A stretch of 64,000 nucleotides of DNA, from assembly GCA_947483555.1 (NCBI GenBank), contig CANKMW010000005.1, positions 1 through 64,000 on the forward strand, in the 5' to 3' direction. Source of the stretch: Myxococcales bacterium (GTDB taxonomy: Bacteria > Myxococcota_A > Polyangia > Haliangiales > Haliangiaceae). Below are positions 39,563 through 49,356 of this stretch, in pieces. Each line of letters starts with the position of its first letter. Position 1 is the stretch's first letter. Below the pieces are notes generated by a model. It was given only the letters and a program-made list of their open reading frames with translations. It had not been told where the DNA came from and searched no databases. The position numbers and the translations under genes are program-made.

Positions 39563-40015
39563 TCACACGCTCATCTCGGCGTCGATCAGCTGCAGCGGGT
39601 AGACCGGTCGTCCGGCGGCCACGCTCTCGAGGAGCGCGCGCAGGTCGCTGCCGCGCATCGGCAGCAGCGCGATCTCCGCGAGCGTCAGCCACGCGGCTTG
39701 CAACGACTCCTCGTCGGCGACCTGCTTGGGCGCGGTGTCGTCGCGCGGCGTGGCCGCGAACACCACCCGCAGCCGCGCCCGTTCGGGGCTGGCAAAGTGC
39801 TCGATGCGGTAGATGCCGTCGAGCGTCACCGGCACGCCGGTCTCCTCGAACACCTCGCGCACGCAGGCCTCGGCCAGCTGCTCGCCGGGCTCGACGCGGC
39901 CGCCGGGGATGGACCACGAGCCGCCGTACTTGCGCTCCTGGGTGAGCAAGAAGCGCGGCCCCAGGCGCACGATCGCCAGCGCGAAGAACCAGGTCGGAGT
40001 CGGTGTGCGCGCCAT
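39563..40015 (-). CDS. Nudix hydrolase
   Basis: A 150-residue pyrophosphohydrolase. The complete Nudix box runs from Gly39 to Val61 (GRVEPGEQLAEACV then REVFEETGV), with WSIPGG just before. Likely substrates are nucleoside diphosphate derivatives, but the family is broad. It is transcribed towards the hybrid kinase gene, leaving 21 nt between the stops. ATG at 40015. Confidence 0.9.
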   Translation of the reverse strand: MARTPTPTWFFALAIVRLGPRFLLTQERKYGGSWSIPGGRVEPGEQLAEACVREVFEETGVPVTLDGIYRIEHFASPERARLRVVFAATPRDDTAPKQVADEESLQAAWLTLAEIALLPMRGSDLRALLESVAAGRPVYPLQLIDAEMSV

Positions 40016-40090
40016 GGATCCCCATGCTTATCCCACGCACCCGCCTGGTGCCACCGTTGCGCGACGCGGCGGGCATGGGAACATCGAGGC

Positions 40091-40843
40091 GTGCCCCGCC
40101 CCCCCACCGTGCTCGCCACGCTCGCCGCCATCGTCACCGTCGCCATCGTCGTCGTGCTCACCGGGGTGGCACCCGCCGCCCCCGGCGCCCCGGCGCCGGC
40201 GACGCGCTTTTCGGCCGGCACCCAGGCCGCCGACCTCGACGTCTGCCTGCAACCGTTCGGCACGGTCGACGCTTCGGTCCTCACCGCCGTCGAGCGCGGC
40301 GTCGCCGGCGCCTATGGCTTCACGGCCCGCTCGCTCGCCGCGACCGCGCTACCGGCCGCCGCCTACTACAAGCCGCGCAAGCGCTACCGGGCCGACACGT
40401 TGCTCGACCACCTGGTCAGCGACGTGCTGCCGTCGTCGGGCTGCGATCTCGTGCTCGGCGTGACCGCGGTCGACATCTCGATCACCAAGGACCACCACCG
40501 CGACTGGGGCATCCTCGGCCTCGCCTACCTCGACTCGCAGGTCGCGGTCATCTCGACGTTCCGCACCCGCCGCGGCGTCGCTCGCCGCACCAGCCTCATG
40601 CGCACCGTCAAGGTCGCCACCCACGAGCTCGGCCACGCCCTCGGCCTCGATCACGACGACAGCGTCGCCGGCTGCATGATGAACGACGCCCGCGGCACCG
40701 TGAAGACCGTCGACGCCGAGACCGGCGTCCCGTGCCGGCACGAGCGCGAGGCGATCGAGGCCACCCTCGGCGTCGACCTGCCGGATGCCACCGCGATGGA
40801 CTGGGGCCGGGTCTTCACGGCCAAGGGTAAGGATCCAGGGTAA
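40091..40843 (+). CDS. Archaemetzincin-type metalloprotease, exported
   Basis: A 250-residue putative peptidase. The N-terminal hydrophobic segment (about 8-25) is a signal anchor or signal peptide. The zinc site is HELGHALGLDH (His178, Glu179, His182, His188), typical of metzincins with the extended third His. Archaemetzincins add a four-Cys structural site; here Cys195 and Cys215 are in the expected spacing around the CMM Met-turn, while the two partner positions carry acidic residues (Asp and Glu). GTG at 40091 was chosen; GAGG is nearby. The stop codon lies in a 13-bp tandem duplication. Confidence 0.85.
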   Translation: MPRPPTVLATLAAIVTVAIVVVLTGVAPAAPGAPAPATRFSAGTQAADLDVCLQPFGTVDASVLTAVERGVAGAYGFTARSLAATALPAAAYYKPRKRYRADTLLDHLVSDVLPSSGCDLVLGVTAVDISITKDHHRDWGILGLAYLDSQVAVISTFRTRRGVARRTSLMRTVKVATHELGHALGLDHDDSVAGCMMNDARGTVKTVDAETGVPCRHEREAIEATLGVDLPDATAMDWGRVFTAKGKDPG

Positions 40844-40850
40844 GGATCCA
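40825..40850. repeat. 13-bp tandem duplication at a gene end
   Basis: GGGTAAGGATCCA occurs twice without a gap. The second copy supplies the TAA stop (40841-40843) of the archaemetzincin gene; with one copy the frame would continue about 10 codons further. Confidence 0.8.
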
Positions 40851-40876
40851 GTGCCAGCCGGGCACCCGGGAGGACC

Positions 40877-41972
40877 GTGAGGCCCTGCCCAGGCGCCCGG
40901 ATCGTCGCGCTCGCGGTCGCGGTCATGTCGGCCGCCGTCGCACCCGTCCACGCCAGCCCCGAGGCCGAACAGCTGTTTCGCGACGGTCGGGCGCTGCTGA
41001 AGCGGGGCGCCACGGCCGCGGCGTGCGACCACTTCGCGCGCAGCCAGCGCCTCCAGCCCAAGGTCGGAACCTTGCTCAACCTCGCCGATTGCCAGGAGCG
41101 GCTGGGCCAGACGGCGAGCGCGTGGGCCAGCTTCCTCGAGGCCAAGGCGCTGGCGGCAAGCACCGGCGACACGCGGCGGGTGACGGAGGCCTCGCGCCGG
41201 GCAGCCAGGCTCGAGGCGAGCCTCGGATATCTCACCACGTTGGTGTCGCCCGAGGGTCGGGTGACGGGGCTGGTCGTGCGGCGCAACGGCGTCAACCTCG
41301 ATGCGGCAGCGTGGGATGCCGCGGTCCCGCTCGATCCGGGCGACTACGCGATCGACGCCAGCGCCCCCGGTCACCACCCGTGGTCGACGTCGGTGACCGT
41401 GATCGGCGGCGAGCGCGCGCAGGTCGTGGTCGCCGCGCTGGTCGCCATCCCCGGACCTCCGGTGGCCAACGCGCGCGCTACCGGTCCGGCGCTCGCCGGC
41501 GTGGCCGTGGTGCCGGCCGGCATCGTCGACGCGCCGCTGCGCCCGCTGGCCGTTGGCCTGTTTCTGGGCGCCACCAGTCGAGAGGATCCGTTCGTCGGAG
41601 CTCGCGTGGTCGGCGGGATGCCGCTGCCGCACGGTGCCCTGCGCGCAGCGGGCGCGGTGATGTTGCGGCACTACGAGGACGAGCCCACGACGCCGCCGGC
41701 GACGCAGCTCGAGACCACCACGGTCACCATCGGCGGCGGGATCGACTACCTGTGGCTGCCGGTGCCGCAACTGGCACTGGCGATGGGGCTCGGCGTCGGG
41801 TTCGAGATCGACAAGCAGAACCAGGATCGCGGCACCGACGTCGGCGGATTCTGGGCGCTACGCGCCAGCCCGGTGATCGTGCGGCTCGCGCGCGGCAAGG
41901 TCGAGCTCGGCATCCACGTGCAGGTGGTGCGCGCCGGTGACGAGTGGACCACCCTCATGATGGGCGCAGGCG

Positions 41973-41989
<17 letters not shown>
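40877..41989 (+). CDS. Outer-membrane-type protein with N-terminal TPR-like segment
   Basis: A 370-residue exported protein of unknown function, with a signal peptide (about 1-26). TPR-like helices lie at about 28-110 (AEQLFRDGRALLKRGATAAA, LLNLADCQERLGQTASAWAS). A PEGA-like beta domain follows at about 118-190, then a possible membrane-barrel or beta-rich domain to the C-terminus, ending in MGAGDVFLW. Myxococcota encode many TPR-plus-PEGA proteins next to Ser/Thr kinases. The following kinase gene overlaps this gene by 17 nt, so the two are coupled. GTG start with GGGAGGA upstream. Confidence 0.76.
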
Positions 41990-43271
<1,282 letters not shown>

Positions 43272-43367
43272 ACTCAGCGCCGGCGGGGCGATGCGCACAT
43301 CACAGCTGTCCATCGACCTTGAAGCCGAGTTTCAGCGATGGGCCGATTCGCGGGTCGACCAGGTCGC

Positions 43368-43547
43368 TCACCCGGCCATCCCGGTTGTGCAGGTGTGGCC
43401 CTCGACGACGATGTGGGCTCCGGGCCGCGGATCGATCAGTTCGGCCTTGACGCCAGCGAGGAGGGCCTCCGCACCGGGCTGCCGATCGGCGCGGTCGAAC
43501 GCGAACAGCACGTCACCCTCGAGCGTCACCTTGACGCGGCCGGCGCC
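43368..43547 (-). pseudogene. Remnant of an OmpA-type domain
   Basis: About 58 codons on the minus strand read VTLEGDVLFAFDRADRQPGA then GAHIVVEGHTCTTG and stop. This is the first half of an OmpA peptidoglycan-binding domain: the expected HTDSRG becomes HTCTTG and the rest is absent. No plausible upstream part is joined to it. It is a decayed fragment and not a functional gene. Confidence 0.6.
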
Positions 43548-43635
43548 CCAGGTGATCCCGGCCGATGGACACTGACCGCTGCGCCCGCTGAACCGTCCGC
43601 CGCCATTGCCGTCGTCAGCGCCGCCGCCGCCGCCG

Positions 43636-43842
43636 CCCGGACACCCGCTTACCGACGACGAGGTGATGGCCGCGATGTGCGCGACGGTGCTGGAGCCGAC
43701 GGCTCCGGCCCCACGTGGGGCCGGAAGTAGTCGCGCTCCGTACCAGATCGCTCTCACGGTGTGCGAGGGCTGCGACCGGGCGTGGCACGACGCCGGCGGC
43801 CGGGCGATCGAGGTCCCGCCGTCGACGCTGATTCCAGAGTAG
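43636..43842 (+). pseudogene. Remnant of a myxobacterial HNH-endonuclease-type gene
   Basis: The reading frame LTDDEVMAAMCATVL, then APYQIALTVCEGCDRAWHDA and GGRAIEVPPS, resembles the central region of large HNH-endonuclease proteins common in Myxococcota, in which a TVC-x2-C zinc-ribbon-like segment precedes the HNH domain. Here the frame ends just after that segment and no HNH domain follows. It lies back-to-back with the OmpA remnant, so 43272-43851 is a decay zone between two intact genes. Confidence 0.5.
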
Positions 43843-43845
43843 GCT
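43840..43845 (+). promoter_or_regulatory. Putative -10 hexamer of the small AgmX/PglI-like lipoprotein gene
   Basis: TAGGCT ends 6 nt before the ATG at 43852 and overlaps the stop codon of the HNH remnant frame. Confidence 0.35.
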
Positions 43846-43851
43846 GATCGC

Positions 43852-44274
43852 ATGAGCCCATGCACGCGCGGTCGCGCGTTGTTCATCCTCGCGCTCGTGT
43901 CCGCGGCGACGCCGGGTTGCGGAGCCAAGGCCACGGGGCCGAGCGGGCCGGCGGTGGGCTCCGACGACTGCGAGCCTGGCCGCTGCATGGTCGACATCTC
44001 GCAGATCATCGAGCTGCACCGCTCCGAGGCACGCGCCTGCTACGACGCCGGGTACCAGCGAGATCCGACGCTACGTGGCCGGCTGGTCATCAACTTCGAG
44101 ATCGACGGTACCGGCACCGTGCTCGACGCGTCGCAGAGCGCCCAGGACGACCAGATCATGGACGCCGGCGTGGTGGGTTGCGTCGAGGCGGTGGTCCGAA
44201 ACCTGACGTTCGCGAAGAGCGCGAAGGGCACGTCGAGCCGGGCCTTCCATCGCTTCGAGTTCTCGCCGCCCTGA
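43852..44274 (+). CDS. AgmX/PglI-like domain lipoprotein
   Basis: A 140-residue lipoprotein with a signal peptide ending in TPGC (Cys about 24), a short Gly/Ser linker and one TonB-like domain (about 42-140). The domain follows the same plan as the C-terminus of the protein at 28871-29800: ISQIIELHRSEARACYDAGY, then LRGRLVINFEIDGTGTV, then VVGCVEAVVRNLTF. It is a stand-alone, lipid-anchored version of that module; binding to another envelope protein is the likely role. No operon partner is evident. Confidence 0.83.
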   Translation: MSPCTRGRALFILALVSAATPGCGAKATGPSGPAVGSDDCEPGRCMVDISQIIELHRSEARACYDAGYQRDPTLRGRLVINFEIDGTGTVLDASQSAQDDQIMDAGVVGCVEAVVRNLTFAKSAKGTSSRAFHRFEFSPP

Positions 44275-44297
44275 GATCTCGAAGGGTTACGTAAGCA

Positions 44298-44340
44298 GGA
44301 AACTTTTCGCGACCCCGGTCGACAACTCCGGGCATGGAAG
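44298..44340 (+). promoter_or_regulatory. Conserved upstream block, copy 1
   Basis: AGGAAACTTTTCG, ACC, GTCGA and GGGC occur here in the same order and spacing as at 44919-44960: about 29 of the first 40 positions match without gaps. It lies 31 nt before the GTG of the truncated DUF4157 gene. Probably a shared promoter or regulator site of the cargo genes. Confidence 0.55.
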
Positions 44341-44371
44341 CGAGAGGACGCCTCGGCAGAACGGTCGGCTC

Positions 44372-44866
44372 GTGAAACGGCACCGTGGTCCCGAGGGCGG
44401 AGCCGCAGGCGTGGGCGCGGGCTCGTCGGGCGGGGCCGCGGGCAAGCGGACCCGCACGCAGGCGCTGCCGGCCTCATCGGGAGGCATGCAGGCGGCGCTG
44501 CCGGATTCGCGCTCGCCTCAGGGACCGGCGTTCGCGGATGCCGGCGATCCCTTCGGTCTGCACCTCGAGGCGGCGACCGCTGGCGGCGACGACCCGGTCG
44601 GCGACAATGGTGACGATGGCTCGCTCCCGGATCCGCTTCGCGGCGACCTCGAGGCCGCGACCGGCGCTGACCTCGGTGACGTGACGCTGCACACCGGACC
44701 GCGCGGCGCCGCCACGGCGGCCGAGCATGACGCCCGTGCGGTCGCGATCGGCGACGACGCCTTGCTTGTTGACTGTCTTGACGGTGGCCGCGGGTTCTTC
44801 TTGAGGATGACCTCGGCTGCGCTGACGCCGGTGCTGCCGGTCCCCGCGATGACCCACCTGGGGTAG
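44372..44866 (+). pseudogene. Truncated DUF4157 cargo-type gene
   Basis: A 164-residue frame. The N-terminal tail carries GKRTRTQALP (from residue 24), the cargo motif of this window. Residues about 95-135 match the start of a DUF4157 domain (LPDPLRGDLEAATGADLGDV and TLHTGPRGAATAAEHDARAV), but after AIGDDAL the sequence departs from the family. The HExxH helix and everything beyond is missing, replaced by about 35 unrelated residues. It is either a decayed cargo gene or a stub kept as a loading factor. A 187-bp gap follows before the Hint toxin, containing the second copy of the upstream block. Confidence 0.65.
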
Positions 44867-44918
44867 TTCGCGCCTGAGTGGCGGCAAACCTGATGAAATC
44901 GCTGGCGCTGCGTTTCCG

Positions 44919-44960
44919 AGGAAACCTTTCGACACCGCCGTCGATAGCCATGGGCGTGAA
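44919..44960 (+). promoter_or_regulatory. Conserved upstream block, copy 2
   Basis: AGGAAACCTTTCG, ACC, GTCGA and GGGC align with the block at 44298-44340. It lies about 93 nt before the GTG of the Hint toxin gene. Confidence 0.55.
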
Positions 44961-44999
44961 CGCGTCAGCAGAGCCGCCGGCGGTCTCGACCACAATGAT

Positions 45000-45022
45000 T
45001 TCCCGAAATAAACGTTTCGGAA
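45000..45022. promoter_or_regulatory. Dyad upstream of the Hint toxin gene
   Basis: TTCCCGAAA and TTTCGGAA form an almost perfect inverted repeat around TAAACG, followed by a GGTCG/CGACC dyad at 45025-45039. The A/T-rich dyad stands out in GC-rich DNA and sits 31 nt before the start codon, a good place for an operator. Confidence 0.45.
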
Positions 45023-45053
45023 GCGGTCGGCGACCGACCAGGATGGTCGGCTC

Positions 45054-48000
45054 GTGAGCGACCGCATCCTCCGTGACCGGCGACCCGATCTCGCCGAGGA
45101 GGAGGTGGACGAGCCCGTCGTACGCCGGCGCCAGAAGGCTCCCGGCAAGGTGACACGGACGCTCTCGATGCCGGCGGGCGGTGGCGCCGCGGCAGTCGAG
45201 CGCAAAGCAGCGTCGAGCGCCCCGTTTGGCCCGGTCGACAGCGTCGATGCGCCGTCGTCGGACCCGATCCCGGACGTCTTCGGTGGGGCTCTCGACGCTC
45301 CCGCGGAAGCGTCGGCACCGGCGGTCGCCGCCGGGACCGGCAGCGACATCGCAGCCGCGAAGGCGGCGATCGATCGGGTGTTCGCGACCCAGCGCGACGT
45401 CATCATGCAGGCGGCGGCGATGCAGGGGCCGGCACTGATCGGCGCTGCCGCCGCGGAGCACAACTTGGTGCTCACCGCGATCGGGCGCCGAGAGTCCGCG
45501 GCGCGCGGCATCTTCGAGCACGCGCGCGGGACCATCCGGATCCACGAGGCCACCCAGATCGGCCTCGCACGATCCGAGGCCGCGGTCATCGCCCGCCGCT
45601 TGCGCGAGGCACGTGCCATCCGGGGGGCATTCCACGACGCTGTCGACACCGAGGTCGCGCGACTGACCGGCACCGCGCGCATGGGCGGGACGGTCATCAC
45701 CGTCAGCGGCACCGGCCTGTTCCCCAGGATCAACAACGCCGCGGGCCTGGCGCTGAGCCGGGCGAACCTCGACCTGCGTGACAGCGATGGAACCGCCGCC
45801 CTGACCGAGCTCGACGCCGCGAAGGAGTCGATGCGAGAGCACGTGGAGGACTGGATCATCGCGGATCGCGTGGCCCTCATGAATGGAGCCTCGACGAGCG
45901 GGCGCGTGCTCAACCAGAGCGCCCACCAGATCCAGGCCCAGGCGACACGGCCGCTCGTCGACGCCAGCGACGAGATCGATGCCACGGGCGCGATGCTGGC
46001 GGAGGCCATCGCGGCCAGGGCCGAGAGGCAGATCGAGGCGCTGGCGACCGCGGAGCGAAGTGTGCTCGCCGCCATCGCGCGGAACCGCCGCCAGGTGGCC
46101 GGTATCCTCCAGGCGGGTCATCTCGCCGGCGAACGACTCCGGCAGCGCGCGGGTGCCGACATGACGTCGCTTGCGGGGCGGCAGGCCACGGCCCATCAGG
46201 CGCTCGACGCGGCGGCGGCGGCGGGTCCCGAGGCGCTCGCGGCGGCACGCGAGCGCCAGGTTGCGGCCGCAGCGCGCGCGGCGCAGCCCGTTGTCGACGG
46301 ACTCCGCGCTGCCCCAGGCGCGCTCACCGCGATCATCGCCGAACGCCGCGACCAGCTCGGTGCCGGCATCGACCAGCAGCTCGGCGTCGTGTCGACCCAG
46401 CTCGCCCAGGTCGCGACCGGCTTCGCGGCTGATTGCACCGCGGAGCGCGGCCTCGCGCAGCAGGACTACATCGCGAGCGAGCCGCAGCTGTTCGACCAGG
46501 CGATGTCTGCGCTGGCACCGGCGAAGACCGTCTGGAAAGCGGAGGCCGACCGCTTCGTCGTCAGCGTCGGCGAGGCTACGCTCGGCGTGCAGGCCCAGCA
46601 CGCGCAGTTCGCGTCACTCCTCGATGACGTGTTCGTCGACATCGCGCGCCGCGCCGTCGCCGAGAACCGGCGATCCGGGGTCGACCGCGCGCTGGGCGGC
46701 GCCACGCGTGGCGCTCGCGGCCTGGTGACCGGCGCCCGCAACTTCGGAGTGGGCCTCGGCACGTTGATCCTGATCAACGCCGCCGCACCGGCGCTCGGCG
46801 GCCTCGGCATCATCGCCGCGGGGGCGCACCTGACGTACGGCTTGATCGAGGGGGCGAAGGCTCGGGTCGAGACGCTGCAATCGACGTGGGAGACGCGCAG
46901 CACCTACGAGCAGGTCGTCGGCGTCGTCGAGACCATCGCCGTGGTCGGCGGCGATCTGTTCGGTGTCACGCCGCTGCTCGAAGGGCTGATGCGCCACGAA
47001 GCCATCACGCACCGCCCGCTGTCGGACGAGGAGGCCGGCGTCAAGGTCGGCGAGGGCGCGGGGCTGCCGCTCACCCTCGGAATCGTCAAGCACGTCGGTG
47101 GGGGCAAGGCGGGGCCGGCGGAGACGCCGCAGAAGGGCCTGCCGCCGGGTACGCCGCCGCCCCTGCGGCCGCTGCCCGCGGCGCCAAAGCAGCTTCCTGC
47201 GGGGGAGCCGGCTCCATCCGAGTCGAGGGTCGCGGACAGCGCGCCGACCGAGCCTGGGGCAGAGCCCTCGGTGAAGGAAAAGGTCGGCGGTCAGGCCGAA
47301 CCCGGCACCGCCACCGCCGGCGCGCGTCCGGGGCCCAAGGGTTGCTTCGTCGCCGGCACGAAGGTCTGGGCGGCAAACGGCGCGCGTTCGATCGAGACCC
47401 TGGTCGCTGGCGACGACGTGATCGCCACCGACATCGCCACGGGCGGCCGACGTCTGGCGCGCGCCATCGCCATCGAGATCCGCTGCGTACCGACGATCGT
47501 CGATCTCGGGATCCGCGGCGAGATCACGTCCTGCAGCGAGGAGCACCCGTTCTGGATTCCCGGCATCGGGTGGCGCAAGGCCGGTGCGCTCGCACCGGGC
47601 ACGGTGCTCGGCAGCGCCGAAGGCGACGCGGTCGTCGAGTCCGTTCACCGACGACACGGAGTCTTCACGGTCTACAACCTCCGCGTCGACGAGGTCCACA
47701 CGTACCACGTGTCGTCACTCGGTCTGCTGGTTCACAACAAGGGCAACGTCAACGAGTTCTTCGCGGACCGAAAACAGCTCGTCGAGCAGCTGACCAACGA
47801 CCTCGCCGATCTCAAGAAGATCGCCGCCGACACGACGACGACCGGACAGGCCGGCAAGGCCGACCTCTCACAGCGCGTCGACCTGGCCGAGCGGATCCAG
47901 AAGGTCGAGCGTGCCCTCGGCGAGGCGAGAGCGGTCGCCGACGAGCTCACGATCAACGATGCCGAGCTGCTCGAGCTGCCGAAGAAGGAGCGTTCTGCAG

Positions 48001-48686
48001 CCAGCGATGAGGTCGCGCAGCTGCATGCTGACGTCGCCGAGGCCAAGAAGCCGTTCCAACAACGCATGGAGGAGCTCGGAGACGGTCACGCGAAGGCCGA
48101 GGCTCGCCGCAAGGCCGCGGCGGCCAAGAACGACGAACGGCTCGACGCCGCGAAGCACGCCAAGACGGAGGCTGGTGGGGCCAAGGCCGAGCTCGAGGCG
48201 GCCGAGAAGGCCATCAACGAGGCGACCGGGCGCAGGAAGCAACTCACGTCGGTCGCCGAGCGCCTTGCATCCGTGGAACGCGACGCGAAGGTGATCGTCG
48301 AGCACTCCGCGAGCGACAGCGGCATCGGCGCGCAGAAGGGCAAGCTCGCCGGAGCGGAAGCCGAGCTCGCGCGGGTCGAGGCTGATCTCGCGGTCGGTCA
48401 CATGTTCGGATCGAGGGGCCCGCTGATCCGGAGCAAGACGATGTGGCTGGCCGAGGATGGATTTGAGCGGATCGACGTCGAGAATCCGAATCCCGGGCAG
48501 CGTCCGGGCCAGATCCACTACCAGCCCACGAAAGGCGTGAAGTGGTACTACGATCACATCAACGACACACTCTACAAGCAGAAGACGGGCGAGCTGGCGC
48601 CGAGATCCGTACAGGAGCGCCTTGCGGATCCGGAGATCAGAGCCGCCATCAGCGAGGGACTTCGCCAGCTCGGAGAAAGCAGATGA
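45054..48686 (+). CDS. Hint-domain polymorphic toxin, candidate injection-system cargo
   Basis: A 1210-residue protein without a signal peptide. The N-terminus carries GKVTRTLSMP at 31-40, matching the cargo motif of the neighbouring gene. Residues 95-550 are a long Ala-rich helical region; a hydrophobic segment at about 560-600 (LILINAAAPALGGLGIIAAG) could insert into a membrane. A Pro-rich linker (690-760) leads to a Hint autoprocessing domain from Cys764 (GCFVAGTKV) to His894-Asn895 (LLVHNKG), with the internal CSEEHPFW. The 315-residue C-terminus has coiled-coil segments and a final module reading GQIHYQPTKGVKWYYD and APRSVQERLAD. This looks like a toxin tip whose activity I cannot name. 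The downstream gene overlaps by 4 nt. Confidence 0.88.
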   Translation: MSDRILRDRRPDLAEEEVDEPVVRRRQKAPGKVTRTLSMPAGGGAAAVERKAASSAPFGPVDSVDAPSSDPIPDVFGGALDAPAEASAPAVAAGTGSDIAAAKAAIDRVFATQRDVIMQAAAMQGPALIGAAAAEHNLVLTAIGRRESAARGIFEHARGTIRIHEATQIGLARSEAAVIARRLREARAIRGAFHDAVDTEVARLTGTARMGGTVITVSGTGLFPRINNAAGLALSRANLDLRDSDGTAALTELDAAKESMREHVEDWIIADRVALMNGASTSGRVLNQSAHQIQAQATRPLVDASDEIDATGAMLAEAIAARAERQIEALATAERSVLAAIARNRRQVAGILQAGHLAGERLRQRAGADMTSLAGRQATAHQALDAAAAAGPEALAAARERQVAAAARAAQPVVDGLRAAPGALTAIIAERRDQLGAGIDQQLGVVSTQLAQVATGFAADCTAERGLAQQDYIASEPQLFDQAMSALAPAKTVWKAEADRFVVSVGEATLGVQAQHAQFASLLDDVFVDIARRAVAENRRSGVDRALGGATRGARGLVTGARNFGVGLGTLILINAAAPALGGLGIIAAGAHLTYGLIEGAKARVETLQSTWETRSTYEQVVGVVETIAVVGGDLFGVTPLLEGLMRHEAITHRPLSDEEAGVKVGEGAGLPLTLGIVKHVGGGKAGPAETPQKGLPPGTPPPLRPLPAAPKQLPAGEPAPSESRVADSAPTEPGAEPSVKEKVGGQAEPGTATAGARPGPKGCFVAGTKVWAANGARSIETLVAGDDVIATDIATGGRRLARAIAIEIRCVPTIVDLGIRGEITSCSEEHPFWIPGIGWRKAGALAPGTVLGSAEGDAVVESVHRRHGVFTVYNLRVDEVHTYHVSSLGLLVHNKGNVNEFFADRKQLVEQLTNDLADLKKIAADTTTTGQAGKADLSQRVDLAERIQKVERALGEARAVADELTINDAELLELPKKERSAASDEVAQLHADVAEAKKPFQQRMEELGDGHAKAEARRKAAAAKNDERLDAAKHAKTEAGGAKAELEAAEKAINEATGRRKQLTSVAERLASVERDAKVIVEHSASDSGIGAQKGKLAGAEAELARVEADLAVGHMFGSRGPLIRSKTMWLAEDGFERIDVENPNPGQRPGQIHYQPTKGVKWYYDHINDTLYKQKTGELAPRSVQERLADPEIRAAISEGLRQLGESR

Positions 48687-49186
48687 TCGCAAACACCGCA
48701 ATGCGACGCCTGCTCAGCGGTAATCCGGGAGCCGCGGAGGTGTCGGTGCCCTCCCAGTTTCGGCTCCTGCTCGCTGGCGGAATCAAGCCCGTCGAGGGCT
48801 GCCATTTCCTGCGAGACTTCTTCTTGGGTCACAACTATGCAACGGCGCTGCCGCACTACGGCGACGCAACAGGCTACGAGTGCGCGGTCAATTCACTCCA
48901 CATCGAAGACTACCTTGCCGCGGGAGCTGCACGCGAGCCAGTAGCGCTCGCGCTGACCGGGCGCGAGTGTGCATTGTTCCTCGCGGCGAAGCTCCGAGAG
49001 TACGGCGCCACACTCGCGGAACCCACGAGCTTTCGCATCATCGTCACCGTGGATGGCCGTTCGAGCACGATCCGCTTTCACGCGATCCGAGAGGGTGAGT
49101 CGTGGCTTGCCGAGGACCTCGAGGCGGACAAGTCGCCGGTGTTCGTCCACGATACGAGTGATGCGTCCGGTGAGCTGCAGCCGTAA
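48683..49186 (+). CDS. Candidate immunity protein to the Hint toxin
   Basis: A 167-residue cytosolic-type protein of unknown family. Its ATG overlaps the toxin stop (ATGA), the standard layout for toxin-immunity pairs. It is an alpha/beta protein with LTGRECALFLAAKLREYGAT and SFRIIVTVDGRSSTIRFHAI. The DNA here and in the last part of the toxin gene is visibly less GC-rich than its surroundings and uses A/T-ending codons more often, consistent with recent transfer of the toxin tip with its immunity gene. The following 170 bp (49187-49356) hold nothing I recognise. Confidence 0.75.
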   Translation: MIANTAMRRLLSGNPGAAEVSVPSQFRLLLAGGIKPVEGCHFLRDFFLGHNYATALPHYGDATGYECAVNSLHIEDYLAAGAAREPVALALTGRECALFLAAKLREYGATLAEPTSFRIIVTVDGRSSTIRFHAIREGESWLAEDLEADKSPVFVHDTSDASGELQP

Positions 49187-49356
49187 TGACGATACGCACC
49201 AACGAGGGGTCGCGAAGCGCGACGGGTTCAGGGTCCAGGAGGTTCTCGAGGACGAGTCAGTCGCGATCGGGATGCAGGGTCACCAACGCACGGGCAGCCC
49301 AGATGGCTGCTCCATCGAATCCTGATCAGCAACGGCAGCGACACCAAGGACGGATC

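Noticed and set aside
44040..46601. Open frame of about 853 codons on the minus strand opposite the toxin gene
   Set aside because: Low-complexity antisense frame caused by high GC; the plus strand carries motif-supported genes.
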